Below are positions 34,728-43,977 of a DNA stretch of 64,000 bases, piece by piece (position 1 is the first letter of the stretch; the number at the start of each line of letters is the position of its first letter). Position numbers and translations under genes: made by a program. Source of the stretch: JAADFF01 sp013153035 (GTDB lineage Bacteria > Coprothermobacterota > Coprothermobacteria > Coprothermobacterales > JAADFF01); assembly GCA_026184435.1 (NCBI GenBank), contig CP046447.1; one strand, given 5' to 3'. The notes below the pieces were generated by a model. The model worked only from the letters and a program-made list of their open reading frames with translations. It was not told the origin of the DNA and ran no database searches.

Positions 34728-36698
34728 TCACACCTTGTGCTTCCTCTTTAGCATTGCCTTTAGTCTTTCTATCTTATCGCGGTACTCAATAGCCTTTTCA
34801 AACTCAAGGTTTTCGGCATGCTCGTACATCTTGCTCTCCCACATAGCTATGAGGTCCCTAATCTCTTCATCGCTCATTGATTCATAAGAGGATATAGGCT
34901 TTTCACCTTCGAGGAAATCAAGGAAGTTTTCTATCTTCTTCTGTATGGTCTGTGGGGTAATACCATGCTTGCGGTTGTACTCCTCTTGTATCTTTCTACG
35001 CCTGCGGGTTTCCTCTACAGCTTTCTGTATAGATGGGGTAATCTCGTCGGCATAGAGTATAACCTTGCCAAGTACATTGCGGGCCGCCCTGCCCATAACC
35101 TGTATAAGGGAACGATAAGAGCGTAGGAAACCTTCTTTGTCAGCATCAAGCACGGCAACGAGTGTCACCTCGGGAAGGTCCAGTCCCTCTCTGAGCAGAT
35201 TGACACCAACAAGCACAGAAAATACACCTTCTCTAAACTGCCTGAGTATTTTAGCCCTCTCTATGGTGTCAATATCGTGATGCATATACCGTGCTTTGAC
35301 ACCAAGTGATGTGAAATACTGGGCCACTTCTTCTGCCAGTTTCTTTGTTACGGTGGTGATTATCACCCTTTCACCACGCTCAGCTCTATCTGCTGCCTCT
35401 TTTAGCACATCTTTTACCTGTCCAGTGGCAGGTCGTATTTCTACTTCGGGATCCAGCAGTCCTGTTGGTCTGACAATTTGTTCTACCACCTGATGAGATA
35501 CCTCAAGTTCATAATCACCAGGTGTTGCAGATACAAATATCACTTTATCTACCAGTTCCCAAAACTCTTCAGGTCTTAGAGGTCTGTTTTCCAGTGCCGA
35601 TGGTAGTCTCCAACCATACTCTATTAGTGTCTTTTTTCGTGATATATCGCCATGATACATGCCCCTCAGCTGTGGCACGGCAAGGTGGCTTTCGTCTATA
35701 AAGAGTAGGAAATCATCGGGGAAGTAATCAAGGAGCGTATATGGCCTTTCTCCCGGTTTTCTCCCTGTGAGATACATAGAGTAGTTTTCTATACCCTTGC
35801 ACCAGCCGGTTGTCAGGAGCATTTCCATATCTGAGCGGGTAATCTGCTCAAGCCTTTGTGCCTCCACCAGCTTGCCCTGTTTCTTAAACCACTCTACACG
35901 TTCCTTCATCTCTTTTTCTATCTTTTTTACAATCTGTGCCATCTCCTCTACTTCTCTTACATAGTATGTAGCGGGCAGAAAAGTATAGGAGTGATACTTA
36001 AAGGTTATGTCGTGGGTAATGGGGTCTACCTCGACAATACGCTCAACATCGTCTTCATCAACATATATTCTGATAATGCCCTCCGATGTTGGGGGATATA
36101 CCTCTATGAGGTCGCCCTTGATGCGGAATTTGCCCGGTGTGAGTGCTGTATGTTCCCTTTCATATCCCATCTTGACAAGTCTTCTGGAGAAATTCTGTAT
36201 GCTTAACTCTCTGCCGACAGATACCGGTAGTGTGTAACGTCTGAATTTAATAGGGTTATCAAGAGAATAGATAGCAGATACCGATGCCACAACAATGACA
36301 TCATCACGAGATACAAGGGAGGATATGGCAGAGAGCCTCATCTTGTCTATCTGCTCGTTGATAGAAGAGTCTTTGGGGATGTAAGTGTCTGTGGCTGGTA
36401 TATATGCCTCGGGCTGGTAGTAGTCGTAATATGAGATAAACAGCTCAACGGCGTTTTCTGGGAAAAAGTCTCTAAATTCTCTATAAAGCTGGACGGCAAG
36501 CACTTTGTTGGGAGAGAGTATAAGAGTAGGTCTTCCCCACTGAGCTATGACATTTGCCATGGTAAATGTCTTACCAGAGCCTGTTACACCAAGGAGTGTC
36601 TGATGCCTGTATCCCTGTTTCAGCCCTTCCACCAGCTTCTTGATAGCCTGTGGCTGGTCACCTCGTGGGCTGTAAGGAGCCACCAGTTTAAATGGCAT
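34728..36698 (-). CDS. uvrB: UvrB, excinuclease ABC subunit B
   Basis: A 656-residue DNA repair helicase. Walker A GVTGSGKT lies near residue 38, the beta-hairpin region YYDYYQPEAYIP near 90, FIDESH (motif II) near 335, the QVMGRAARN motif VI near 535, and the C-terminal UVR motif (EFEKAIEYRDKIERL) that contacts UvrC. It verifies damage handed over by UvrA and recruits UvrC in nucleotide excision repair. Full length; uvrA and uvrC are not in the window. An AGGGAGGTG-type site precedes the ATG. Confidence 0.97.
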   Translation of the reverse strand: MPFKLVAPYSPRGDQPQAIKKLVEGLKQGYRHQTLLGVTGSGKTFTMANVIAQWGRPTLILSPNKVLAVQLYREFRDFFPENAVELFISYYDYYQPEAYIPATDTYIPKDSSINEQIDKMRLSAISSLVSRDDVIVVASVSAIYSLDNPIKFRRYTLPVSVGRELSIQNFSRRLVKMGYEREHTALTPGKFRIKGDLIEVYPPTSEGIIRIYVDEDDVERIVEVDPITHDITFKYHSYTFLPATYYVREVEEMAQIVKKIEKEMKERVEWFKKQGKLVEAQRLEQITRSDMEMLLTTGWCKGIENYSMYLTGRKPGERPYTLLDYFPDDFLLFIDESHLAVPQLRGMYHGDISRKKTLIEYGWRLPSALENRPLRPEEFWELVDKVIFVSATPGDYELEVSHQVVEQIVRPTGLLDPEVEIRPATGQVKDVLKEAADRAERGERVIITTVTKKLAEEVAQYFTSLGVKARYMHHDIDTIERAKILRQFREGVFSVLVGVNLLREGLDLPEVTLVAVLDADKEGFLRSYRSLIQVMGRAARNVLGKVILYADEITPSIQKAVEETRRRRKIQEEYNRKHGITPQTIQKKIENFLDFLEGEKPISSYESMSDEEIRDLIAMWESKMYEHAENLEFEKAIEYRDKIERLKAMLKRKHKV

Positions 36699-36779
36699 AT
36701 ATCCACCTCCCTCTATATGTTACCAAGCAGTTTTCTGTTTATGAAGTGTTAATATTAGAGCAGGAGGTGTGGATAAGTT

Positions 36780-37370
36780 ATGACAGGGGCTACCCATAGT
36801 GCAACTGCTGGATTAATTGTGTTTTCTGTTATGGAAATGTTGGGTTTACCTATATGGTATGTATATGTTGGGGTAGTATCGGCTATGTCGGGTGCAGTTG
36901 TTCCTGACTTTGATATTTTCTGGTCGGGGATGTCTAAAAAGTTATCTGATAGATTCGCACAGGCGGGTATTCTATTTCTACCAAGTATAGTGCTGCTTGC
37001 CATAGGAGCTCTCGTGACAGGTTATAAAAAGCACCGAACTATAACTCACTCTGTTGTAGGGTTAGGGCTATTTGTTACAGGCCTGATTATTTCATTGTCT
37101 ATTGTCTATTTCCTCTTTGATATGCTAATCTTTAAACTGGCTATGGTTTGGGCTTTAACAGGGTTAGTAGGATATATTCTTCATCTTGTTGAAGATGCCA
37201 TGACAGTGTCTGGTATTCCTTTGTTTCTTCCATATAGTGAAAAACATTTCTATGTGTTGCCTGAAAAAATTCGAGTAAAGACAGGAACGTGGATGGAAGG
37301 AATTTTCTTGCTTTCCTTTTTGGGTGTATGTTTTCTCCTGTATTTTTGTTTTATACCTGTGTGGAGGTGA
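36780..37370 (+). CDS. YdjM/DUF457-like membrane-bound metal-dependent hydrolase
   Basis: A 196-residue protein with about four membrane helices. The pattern H5-A, VVPDFDIFW near residue 40, HRTITHS near 82 and HLVEDAMTVSGIPLFLP near 138 matches the YdjM (DUF457) family, thought to be membrane hydrolases related to phospholipase C by their His/Asp metal ligands; the substrate is not known. AGGAGGTG precedes the ATG. It is divergent from uvrB by 81 bases. The next gene starts five bases after its TGA and is probably cotranscribed. Confidence 0.82.
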   Translation: MTGATHSATAGLIVFSVMEMLGLPIWYVYVGVVSAMSGAVVPDFDIFWSGMSKKLSDRFAQAGILFLPSIVLLAIGALVTGYKKHRTITHSVVGLGLFVTGLIISLSIVYFLFDMLIFKLAMVWALTGLVGYILHLVEDAMTVSGIPLFLPYSEKHFYVLPEKIRVKTGTWMEGIFLLSFLGVCFLLYFCFIPVWR

Positions 37371-37375
37371 TAGTC

Positions 37376-37834
37376 TTGAAAAAGATATATTCTTCTGTGG
37401 GGGTACTAGCCACCAAATATGAAGATGAGCTCTATGGGATGGCAGTAGCGTGGGTGTTTCAGGTGTCATTTGCCCCTCTTCTTGTTGCGGTGGGTGTTGG
37501 GAAAAACAGGCGAACACTTGAGGGAATCAGAAAGGCGGGTAGATTTGCTGTTTCGCTGATGTCAGAAGATAACCTTGATGTTGTTTTACGCTTTGGTAGC
37601 AAATCGGGAAATAAGTGGTCTGGTACGCAATATGTGCTTATTGATGATGTTCCAGTAATAGATGGTGCTATTGAGTACTTTACAGCAGAAGTGGTGAATA
37701 TGGTAGAAACTGGTGATCATGTACTTGTGATAGGGAAAGTGAAGACAGAAAGAACTGTGGATGATAAGCCTCCCATCCTCTACGGTGAAGATGGCTTGAT
37801 ATTCATCAAGGATATGGAGATAAAGGAATTTTGA
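37376..37834 (+). CDS. Flavin reductase-like domain protein
   Basis: A 152-residue protein with the split-barrel flavin-reductase fold: LATKYEDELYGMAVAW, then APLLVAVGVGKNRRTLEGIRKAGRFAVSL near 30-60, and a DHVLVIGKV strand near 115. Such proteins bind FMN and act as flavin reductases or small electron carriers. The TTG at 37376 is proposed as start because GGAGGTGAT lies upstream; an earlier in-frame ATG at 37289 would overlap most of the previous gene's end. A hairpin follows at 37834. Confidence 0.8.
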   Translation: MKKIYSSVGVLATKYEDELYGMAVAWVFQVSFAPLLVAVGVGKNRRTLEGIRKAGRFAVSLMSEDNLDVVLRFGSKSGNKWSGTQYVLIDDVPVIDGAIEYFTAEVVNMVETGDHVLVIGKVKTERTVDDKPPILYGEDGLIFIKDMEIKEF

Positions 37835-37861
37835 AAAAACGCCCCCGCATATGCGGGGGCG
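37834..37861 (-). terminator. Terminator of the three-repeat secreted protein gene
   Basis: CGCCCCCGCAT and ATGCGGGGGCG form an 11-pair stem; the A run at 37834-37839 gives a T6 tail on the minus strand. It also separates the convergent flavin-reductase gene. Confidence 0.85.
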
Positions 37862-37883
37862 ACGGGAATAGTATAGCTGTATG

Positions 37884-38948
37884 TTATGGTCTGAGGGCCT
37901 GGGATATGAGTCTCATTACTTCCATCTTTGCCTGTCTGAATTTTACAAACAGGTTGTTTTCTCTGATATATGTCATAAGTTTTCCATCGTCTACAATCTG
38001 TTTGGCTTCATCTAAAGAAATACCTGCAACTTTGCCAAGCACGACAACGGTTACGGCATAACCTACATTCTTTTCTTCTATTAGTTTGGCTATTTTATCT
38101 TTGTCAAATCCAGACCACTGAGCAAGAACTTCTGATACTTTATCCTCAGCTTTTTCCTTAAGATTCTGAGCTTCCTCTCTCAGAAGCTGCATAACTTCCT
38201 GTCTTGCTGTCTGGAAAGCTTCGGTAAGACCCTGCTGATCTAGGTAACTGCGCAAGTTGCCATTTACTACAATACTGGCAGACACCTGCAAATCTATATT
38301 GCCTACCTTAGCGAGAACAACGGCATTAATGGTGCGTGCGGGGTTGAGGTTGTAATCTTTTTGAATGCTGGCAATTGTCTGGGTTGGTATACCGGCCCAA
38401 TTTGCCAGTACACTGGTAAAGTCGTTCCATACTCTGCCTTTGATACCGGGAGCCTTTTTCTGGGCGTGTCTAACACCATGCTTGAAACCATCTCTGAAGC
38501 CTCTCATATACTGAGCCAGTTCTCTGCGAGTTTCCATGAACTTCTCTTGAAGTTTATTCTGCTCTATATACTGTTTAAGGTTTCCTTCTGATACGATCTT
38601 TGCAGCTTCTTCAAGAGAGATGTTTCCAGCCTTTGCAAGAATTACTGTGTTAATAAGCTGTGGGATACCAAGATTATACTGCTTCTGTATAGCTGCTATG
38701 TCCTCCGCAGAAAAACCTGACCACTCTGCCAGTATGCCTATAATCTGCTGTTGGGAAGGTTTGTGGCCTTTGTCCCCTCTACCTCCTCGATGCATAGGAG
38801 CATCCACTGGTAAAGTGCCTATACTATTAACCTCCTGTGTGGATTGAGCGGCAGCATAAGCACTATCTGGCATAGAAAACACCATAGGACTAATAAAGAT
38901 TGCTAGGGCTATGAATCCTGCTAGCATGACTGTTCCTATCTTCTTCAT
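37884..38948 (-). CDS. Secreted protein with three copies of an unrecognised domain
   Basis: A 354-residue exported protein; the signal peptide ends near SAYAAA (residue 34). After a short Gly/His-rich stretch the protein is three tandem units of about 75-80 residues. Each has the order L(A)xW(S/A)G, then IAxIQKxYN or IAKLIEEKN, then VVLAKxGNI(S/D)L, then I(V)x(D/N)G(N/K)L, then a charged helix ending near E(V)M. Units start near residues 66, 166 and 275. I know no name for this repeat; it is helical and may bind other proteins or metal. The ATG at 38948 follows AAGGAGGG. The promoter matches that of the DUF2202 gene. Confidence 0.75.
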   Translation of the reverse strand: MKKIGTVMLAGFIALAIFISPMVFSMPDSAYAAAQSTQEVNSIGTLPVDAPMHRGGRGDKGHKPSQQQIIGILAEWSGFSAEDIAAIQKQYNLGIPQLINTVILAKAGNISLEEAAKIVSEGNLKQYIEQNKLQEKFMETRRELAQYMRGFRDGFKHGVRHAQKKAPGIKGRVWNDFTSVLANWAGIPTQTIASIQKDYNLNPARTINAVVLAKVGNIDLQVSASIVVNGNLRSYLDQQGLTEAFQTARQEVMQLLREEAQNLKEKAEDKVSEVLAQWSGFDKDKIAKLIEEKNVGYAVTVVVLGKVAGISLDEAKQIVDDGKLMTYIRENNLFVKFRQAKMEVMRLISQALRP

Positions 38949-38983
38949 ACTCCATCCCTCCTTCATGTTTTTGTTTTTCCACT

Positions 38984-39020
38984 TATATATACGCATGTAT
39001 GTGACACTTTGTGACACTTT
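38984..39020 (-). promoter_or_regulatory. Promoter with tandem GTGTCAC sites
   Basis: On the minus strand two directly repeated AAAGTGTCAC words (39001-39010 and 39011-39020) precede GCGTATATATA. The pattern repeats the DUF2202 promoter and supports a common regulator. Confidence 0.6.
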
Positions 39021-39099
39021 TCGTAAAAGATGTTTCTCCACTTTATTTGTAGTAAAATAAAGCACACTTCTAAAATTAATGTAAAGGAGGTGCACCGCT

Positions 39100-39744
39100 A
39101 TGATTGGAGGCATATCTACAGTTGTTAAACGTATTATGGACCATATGTCCCTTGTAGAAAAAACACTTGAGGCCTTTAATGAGGTGCTTAGGCAGTATCT
39201 AAAGGAGGATATGGATATTGATGAGCTGAGTGGTTTAATGAAGCTTGTTCATGATCTTGAGGGACAAGCTGATGATATGCAGGAAGAGGCCACAGAATCT
39301 ATTATGCATTCTAGACTTCTGCCGGAAACCAAGGTAGAGCTTATGAGACTTGTTGACAGGGTTGATGGTGTTGCCAATAAGGCAGAGTCTATTGTGGACC
39401 ATGTGTTTCTGTTTGCCCATCTGAAATTTCCCGAGGATATGAGGGGACAGCTTGCCCAGATTATGGAAATCACAGTAAAGCAAATGAAATCTGCTAAAGA
39501 GATGGTCAAGTTCCTATTTGAGGACTTTAAAAAGGCCAAGGCTAAGGCCGAAGAGGTAGACGATTTGGAGTCTGAGGTTGATGGTCTGGAAAGGGCTCTT
39601 ATTGCCGAGCTAAGAAGGTGGGATGTGTCTATTGCGGAGAAATATGTGTATCTTAATTTTATTGAAAAGCTTGCCGATATCTCTGATGCTTTAGAAGATG
39701 TGGCATCTGTGGTAGAGCAGATTATAGCCATAAGACAAATCTAA
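39100..39744 (+). CDS. PhoU-like (DUF47) phosphate transport regulator
   Basis: A 214-residue, all-helical cytoplasmic protein of the DUF47/TIGR00153 group, related to PhoU. Acidic and Glu/Asp-rich helices (HDLEGQADDMQEEATES near 48, DLESEVDGLERALIAEL near 150) fit the metal-cluster-binding bundles of this family. These proteins usually sit next to PiT transporters and modulate phosphate uptake. AAGGAGGTG precedes the ATG; the PiT gene begins 13 bases after its stop. Confidence 0.88.
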   Translation: MIGGISTVVKRIMDHMSLVEKTLEAFNEVLRQYLKEDMDIDELSGLMKLVHDLEGQADDMQEEATESIMHSRLLPETKVELMRLVDRVDGVANKAESIVDHVFLFAHLKFPEDMRGQLAQIMEITVKQMKSAKEMVKFLFEDFKKAKAKAEEVDDLESEVDGLERALIAELRRWDVSIAEKYVYLNFIEKLADISDALEDVASVVEQIIAIRQI

Positions 39745-39757
39745 GGGGGGAGCTGAT

Positions 39758-40717
39758 ATGAAGTTCCCCGCGTGGCTGAAGTCTTATGGACCTTTATCTT
39801 CGGGGCTTTATCTTGGTTGGGCTCTTGGTACCAATGATGCTGCTAATGTCTTTGGAACAGCTGTTGCTACAAGGGTTATTCCATTTTTATGGGCTGGTGT
39901 ATCTATTCTGATATTTGCTACCCTAGGTGCAGTGTTAGAAGGTTATGCCGGTTTTCAAACTTTGGGTAGATTTGGTGCTATGACACCGTGGCAGGCATTT
40001 TGGATAGCTCTTTCTGCTGCCTTGACTGTTACACTTATGACATATTTGGGCTTGCCCGTCTCTACATCTCAGGCTATTGTTGGTGCAATCATTGGTGCTG
40101 GTGCCGTTAATGGTACCTTGGATCTTTCTCCTCTGGGTAAGGTTGTTATCTCTTGGATATCTACTCCTATTGGTGCTGGTGCTATAGCATTTCTTTTATA
40201 CTTCATCTTAAAACCGCTCATCTTAAAATTCTCGCGGGGTCTGTTTTGGTGGGATAATTTTATCTTCTGGGGACTCCTTATAGCCGGCATATATGGTGCA
40301 TATTCCCTTGGTGCCAACAATGTTGCCAATGTTATGGGCGTCTTTGTCAATGCCAAGGTCGTTTCACCATTTATGGGGGCTCTGCTTGGTGGTCTCTCCA
40401 TTGGTCTGGGCGCCCTTACATACGGAAAGAAGGTTATGGAAACAGTGGGTGAGGGGATAGTAAGACTTTCACCATATACAGCTCTTGTCGTTGTTCTTGC
40501 TGAGGCTATTACCGTTCACTTCTTTGCCGTTGTCGGTGTGCCTGTGTCTACATCACAGGCTGTTGTTGGTGGTGTTATTGGTGTGGGATTTGTGGAAGGT
40601 GTTAATCGTATAGATAAGCAGACGGTAAAGAAAATCATCTTTGGGTGGATAGGTACCCCTACAATAGCAGGTCTTTTGGCAGCACTAATAATGTTTGTCG
40701 TTAATCTGGCAAGATAA
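39758..40717 (+). CDS. PiT-family inorganic phosphate transporter, copy 1
   Basis: A 319-residue membrane protein with about ten helices and the two PiT signatures: GTNDAANVFGTAVATR near residue 27 and GANNVANVMGVFVNA near 187. Each half also carries a GLPVSTSQA or GVPVSTSQA motif. PiT proteins import phosphate (or metal-phosphate) with H+ or Na+. AAGGGGGGAG lies before the ATG. It forms a transcript with the PhoU-like gene and ends at a terminator. Confidence 0.9.
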   Translation: MKFPAWLKSYGPLSSGLYLGWALGTNDAANVFGTAVATRVIPFLWAGVSILIFATLGAVLEGYAGFQTLGRFGAMTPWQAFWIALSAALTVTLMTYLGLPVSTSQAIVGAIIGAGAVNGTLDLSPLGKVVISWISTPIGAGAIAFLLYFILKPLILKFSRGLFWWDNFIFWGLLIAGIYGAYSLGANNVANVMGVFVNAKVVSPFMGALLGGLSIGLGALTYGKKVMETVGEGIVRLSPYTALVVVLAEAITVHFFAVVGVPVSTSQAVVGGVIGVGFVEGVNRIDKQTVKKIIFGWIGTPTIAGLLAALIMFVVNLAR

Positions 40718-40735
40718 ATTTTATTGCGATATGGG

Positions 40736-40766
40736 AAAAGAGGGGGCCTCAGGCTCCCTCTTTTTT
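40736..40766 (+). terminator. Terminator after PiT copy 1
   Basis: AAGAGGG(GG)CC and GG(CT)CCCTCTT arms, with one imperfect position, followed by T6. Confidence 0.8.
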
Positions 40767-40772
40767 GTGTGG

Positions 40773-40778
40773 TATAAT
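40773..40778 (+). promoter_or_regulatory. -10 box of PiT copy 2
   Basis: A perfect TATAAT seven bases after the terminator T tract and 30 bases before the GTG start, giving the second transporter its own promoter. Confidence 0.5.
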
Positions 40779-40807
40779 ACCCTCCACATTTGAAGGAGGT
40801 AGTGCCT

Positions 40808-41767
40808 GTGTGGTGGTGGACTGTATCATCTGGTGCCTTTTTGGGGTGGACACTAGGCTTTAATGATAGTGCCAATGTCGTTGGCACTGCTGTTGCCGTG
40901 CGTATTATACGCACGACACTGGCCGGTATTATTATGTTCATCTTTGCCACTCTGGGTGCTACTCTCATGGGGCACTATGGATTTACTACACTGGGAAATC
41001 TTGGTGACCAGACGCCTCTTACCGCTTTTTCCATTGCACTTTCTGCGGCTATAGCTGTAAGGTGGATTAATCGCTATGGTATTCCTGTCTCTACATCTCA
41101 AGCTGTGGTTGGAGCAATACTGGGTATGGGAGCTGCGATGGGGCATGTCAATTTGTCTCCTCTTACGAAGATATTTCTTGCTTGGGTCTTTACCCCTATT
41201 GGTGGAGCCCTATTTGCCTATATCCTGTTTTTCGTGTTGAGACCTATAACAAGGCCATTTCGTAAATCTATATTTGCATGGGATAACATGATATGGTGGG
41301 GTATGATTATTGTTTCATCATATGGTGCATTTTCCCTTGGTGCTAACAATGTTGCCAATGTGACCGGTGTCTTTGTCAAGGCTGGTGTGTTAACACCGTT
41401 TTGGGGAGCGTTTATCGGTGGACTGTTTATAGGTCTTGGTGGTCTTAGTGTTGCCATATTTAGAGGTGCATCTGGTAAGCTGTTTAGCACTGTTGGTGGA
41501 GGTATTGTTAAGCTTGATAGTTATACGGCTCTTGTGGCCGTTCTGGGTGAGGCTATTACTCTCCTCCTGTTTGCCCGTCTCGGTGTGCCTGTATCTGCTA
41601 CACAAGCCCTTGTAGGTGCTGTTATCGGTGTAGGACTTGCCGAGGCACCACATAGAATCAATCTTGGTGTGCTGCGTAATGTCATTACATCGTGGTTTAC
41701 CTCCCCACTATTTGCCGGTGTGTTATCATTCCTTATGGGAATGACTATAAAGGTAATGGGGTGGTAG
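40808..41767 (+). CDS. PiT-family inorganic phosphate transporter, copy 2
   Basis: A 319-residue paralogue of the preceding transporter, with GFNDSANVVGTAVAVR near residue 21, GIPVSTSQA, GANNVANVTGVFVKA and GVPVSATQA in the same order. The GTG at 40808 has AAGGAGG upstream and makes the two paralogues equal in length; the in-frame TTG at 40790 overlaps that site. It has its own promoter, so the two may respond to different conditions. A small helical protein gene follows one base after the stop. Confidence 0.9.
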   Translation: MWWWTVSSGAFLGWTLGFNDSANVVGTAVAVRIIRTTLAGIIMFIFATLGATLMGHYGFTTLGNLGDQTPLTAFSIALSAAIAVRWINRYGIPVSTSQAVVGAILGMGAAMGHVNLSPLTKIFLAWVFTPIGGALFAYILFFVLRPITRPFRKSIFAWDNMIWWGMIIVSSYGAFSLGANNVANVTGVFVKAGVLTPFWGAFIGGLFIGLGGLSVAIFRGASGKLFSTVGGGIVKLDSYTALVAVLGEAITLLLFARLGVPVSATQALVGAVIGVGLAEAPHRINLGVLRNVITSWFTSPLFAGVLSFLMGMTIKVMGW

Positions 41768-41768
41768 T

Positions 41769-42047
41769 GTGGAACTGACACTAAGGGAAATGTTGGAGTG
41801 TTTGGAGAGGGCTATATGTTACCTTGCTAAGAATGATGATATTCAGTGGCTTATTCCTCGTATAGAGAGAGTGCTAAATTATCTATCTGGGCTACCTAAA
41901 GGTGATGACAGGGACTTTATTGAAGGCATACGGGCATTTTTTGTCAATTATAGAGATATGTATAGGCAAACTGGTATTAAGAAGAGAGATGCTGCCAAGA
42001 ACTGGGCACAGATTATTAGGAAGTATCGTCTTCATATGAGTGAGTAG
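41769..42047 (+). CDS. Small helical hypothetical protein
   Basis: A 92-residue, charged, helical protein (LECLERAICYLAKND..., ending RKYRLHMSE) with no membrane segment or known motif. Its GTG start lies right after the PiT stop, so it is probably coupled to the transporter and may regulate it. The 3' end overlaps the convergent HD-GYP gene by 32 bases. Family unknown. Confidence 0.6.
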   Translation: MELTLREMLECLERAICYLAKNDDIQWLIPRIERVLNYLSGLPKGDDRDFIEGIRAFFVNYRDMYRQTGIKKRDAAKNWAQIIRKYRLHMSE

Positions 42048-43977
42048 GCTCTATAGCTTCTTTTGCCACTTTTATAATCTCGGGGTCGTAGTAAATGCCG
42101 GCATATTCCTCGAGGTGGGCTACAGCTTCTTCAGGGGTATGTATACTTCCATATGCTTTGGGTAGTGTCATGGCCGTGTATGTATCAAGCACCCTCAGTA
42201 TGCGGGCAAGCAGTGGTATTTCTTCTCCTCTGAGCCCGTGTGGATAGCCACTGCCATCGTAATTTTCATGATGATATAGCACAGCAGTGCCTACCTCTGT
42301 AGGTAGTTCTTCAAATTGGCTGACAAATTGCTGACTATATATAGGGTGTGTTTTTATTGTATTCCAGTCTTCATGAGTGAGAGATGATTGCTTTAATAAT
42401 ATGTCAGGTGGTATATAGAGTTTACCTATGTCATGAAATACAACGGCAAGTCTAAGATCTATGCCATTTATAGGTAATTTTTTCTCTATCTTTCGTGCTA
42501 TGTCTAACATTGCACGAGTTTGGCCTTTGGGTTCTACTCTCAAATCCTCCATAGCTGTAGGTAGAATCATACTTAGTCTTTTGATAATTTGGGTATGAAT
42601 ATCTATGTCGTCAAGATAATCTTTGACAACATGAAGATTGCGAAATATAGCCTGTATGGCCTGTTTTTCTATGGGAGATAAATCTCGCTTGTGGACAATG
42701 ATGATGTCGATGTCGGTTTCTCTCAATTTTGTTATAAATAGACCATTTTCAAGAATGCTTGTATACCTATTTTGTAGACGATATATGACATCTTTTATAT
42801 CTATATCTTTTGCCTCTTTGAGTATTACGATGTTTTTATCTTTTATAGCGTATAGCCCTCTTATATTGTTGAAGTGCTGGGCGATGTTCCTTATAGGATC
42901 CCACATCGATATATTTTCTTTGGTTGTAGTATCGAGCATCATAGAGAATGTTGAAATAGCAGACTTTATAAATGATAGCTGACGCGAAGATGTGTCTTGA
43001 AGCCTTTTCTGAGTGTATCCCATTTTCATTATGTTTAGTGTATTTAATACTGTTCTGGCATCTGTTTCTGTGAATGGCACAGTGGTATAAGTTGTAAAAA
43101 GCCCTAAAGTGAAAATATTGTCTTGATTGTCTTTTTCTGTTCCTACTATACCGTATGATAGGTTATCTAGATAAGCCTTAATTTCCTGTGAGTTACTAAG
43201 AGACTTAAACATGTTGAATATGTATGATGGGATATCCCATTTTTTTATGAGAGATATACCGGCTCCTCTGTGTTTTTGTATATGTTTCCACATGGATTCG
43301 TCCGGGGTAATGCTTAGCTTGAGTGTATGCTTTTTTATAGTGAGTATGCCTTCCAAATGTTCTTTGTTACCGGTAAGCACAATAGAGATAGGAGATTTCT
43401 CCGATAGTAGTATACGTGCTATTGTTTCAAGTACTTTGTTTAGATCGTTTATGTTGGTAAAAACCTTTGTGCTGATGTCTTCATAGGCTTTCTTGGAAAT
43501 ATCTATAACATAAGAATATGTTGTGCGTTCAAACAGTCTTTTAGCTTGAGAGAGGTATTCTTCGGCAAAGTTGATATATATATTCTGAAGAGGTGATGGC
43601 GACTCGAACATGATGATGTACAAAGGATAGTCATCAGAGTGTACAGGAAACAATGTGTAAAAACGGTTCTCTTTAAATGGTGGAATAGAGGGATAATCTT
43701 CTGGTATTCTGACAATGTGTCCTTCTTCTACGTGCTTTATACTATCAAGGCTCTTGGGTAACATAATATCCGTGAATATTCCGTTACCTATGCGATGTGA
43801 TAGCACATATGCACCCAGTGTTGGAACATGTCTCATTGCATATATGGCTACAGATGGTATTGGGCTTGTATTCCATAGATGGTAGAGTATCTTCTCTTCA
43901 GCCTGGCGTACTGTTTTAATGTTTCTGCTTTCGGACATAAGTTTGGTTAGTGCTGTACCAAAATTTCTAATGTCCAT
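42016..43977 (-). CDS. HD-GYP domain signalling protein
   Basis: A 653-residue cytoplasmic protein. The N-terminal 450 residues look like GAF-type sensor domains. The C-terminal HD-GYP domain is complete: HDIGKLYIPPDIL near residue 505, KTHP, HHENYDGSGYPHGLRG near 565 and a final VLDTYTAM that keeps the aspartate. HD-GYP enzymes hydrolyse cyclic di-GMP or related dinucleotides. It overlaps the previous HD gene by 11 bases, the last of the dnaJ-HD-HD transcript. No GGDEF cyclase is in the window. Confidence 0.88.
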   Translation of the reverse strand: MDIRNFGTALTKLMSESRNIKTVRQAEEKILYHLWNTSPIPSVAIYAMRHVPTLGAYVLSHRIGNGIFTDIMLPKSLDSIKHVEEGHIVRIPEDYPSIPPFKENRFYTLFPVHSDDYPLYIIMFESPSPLQNIYINFAEEYLSQAKRLFERTTYSYVIDISKKAYEDISTKVFTNINDLNKVLETIARILLSEKSPISIVLTGNKEHLEGILTIKKHTLKLSITPDESMWKHIQKHRGAGISLIKKWDIPSYIFNMFKSLSNSQEIKAYLDNLSYGIVGTEKDNQDNIFTLGLFTTYTTVPFTETDARTVLNTLNIMKMGYTQKRLQDTSSRQLSFIKSAISTFSMMLDTTTKENISMWDPIRNIAQHFNNIRGLYAIKDKNIVILKEAKDIDIKDVIYRLQNRYTSILENGLFITKLRETDIDIIIVHKRDLSPIEKQAIQAIFRNLHVVKDYLDDIDIHTQIIKRLSMILPTAMEDLRVEPKGQTRAMLDIARKIEKKLPINGIDLRLAVVFHDIGKLYIPPDILLKQSSLTHEDWNTIKTHPIYSQQFVSQFEELPTEVGTAVLYHHENYDGSGYPHGLRGEEIPLLARILRVLDTYTAMTLPKAYGSIHTPEEAVAHLEEYAGIYYDPEIIKVAKEAIEPTHSYEDDTS

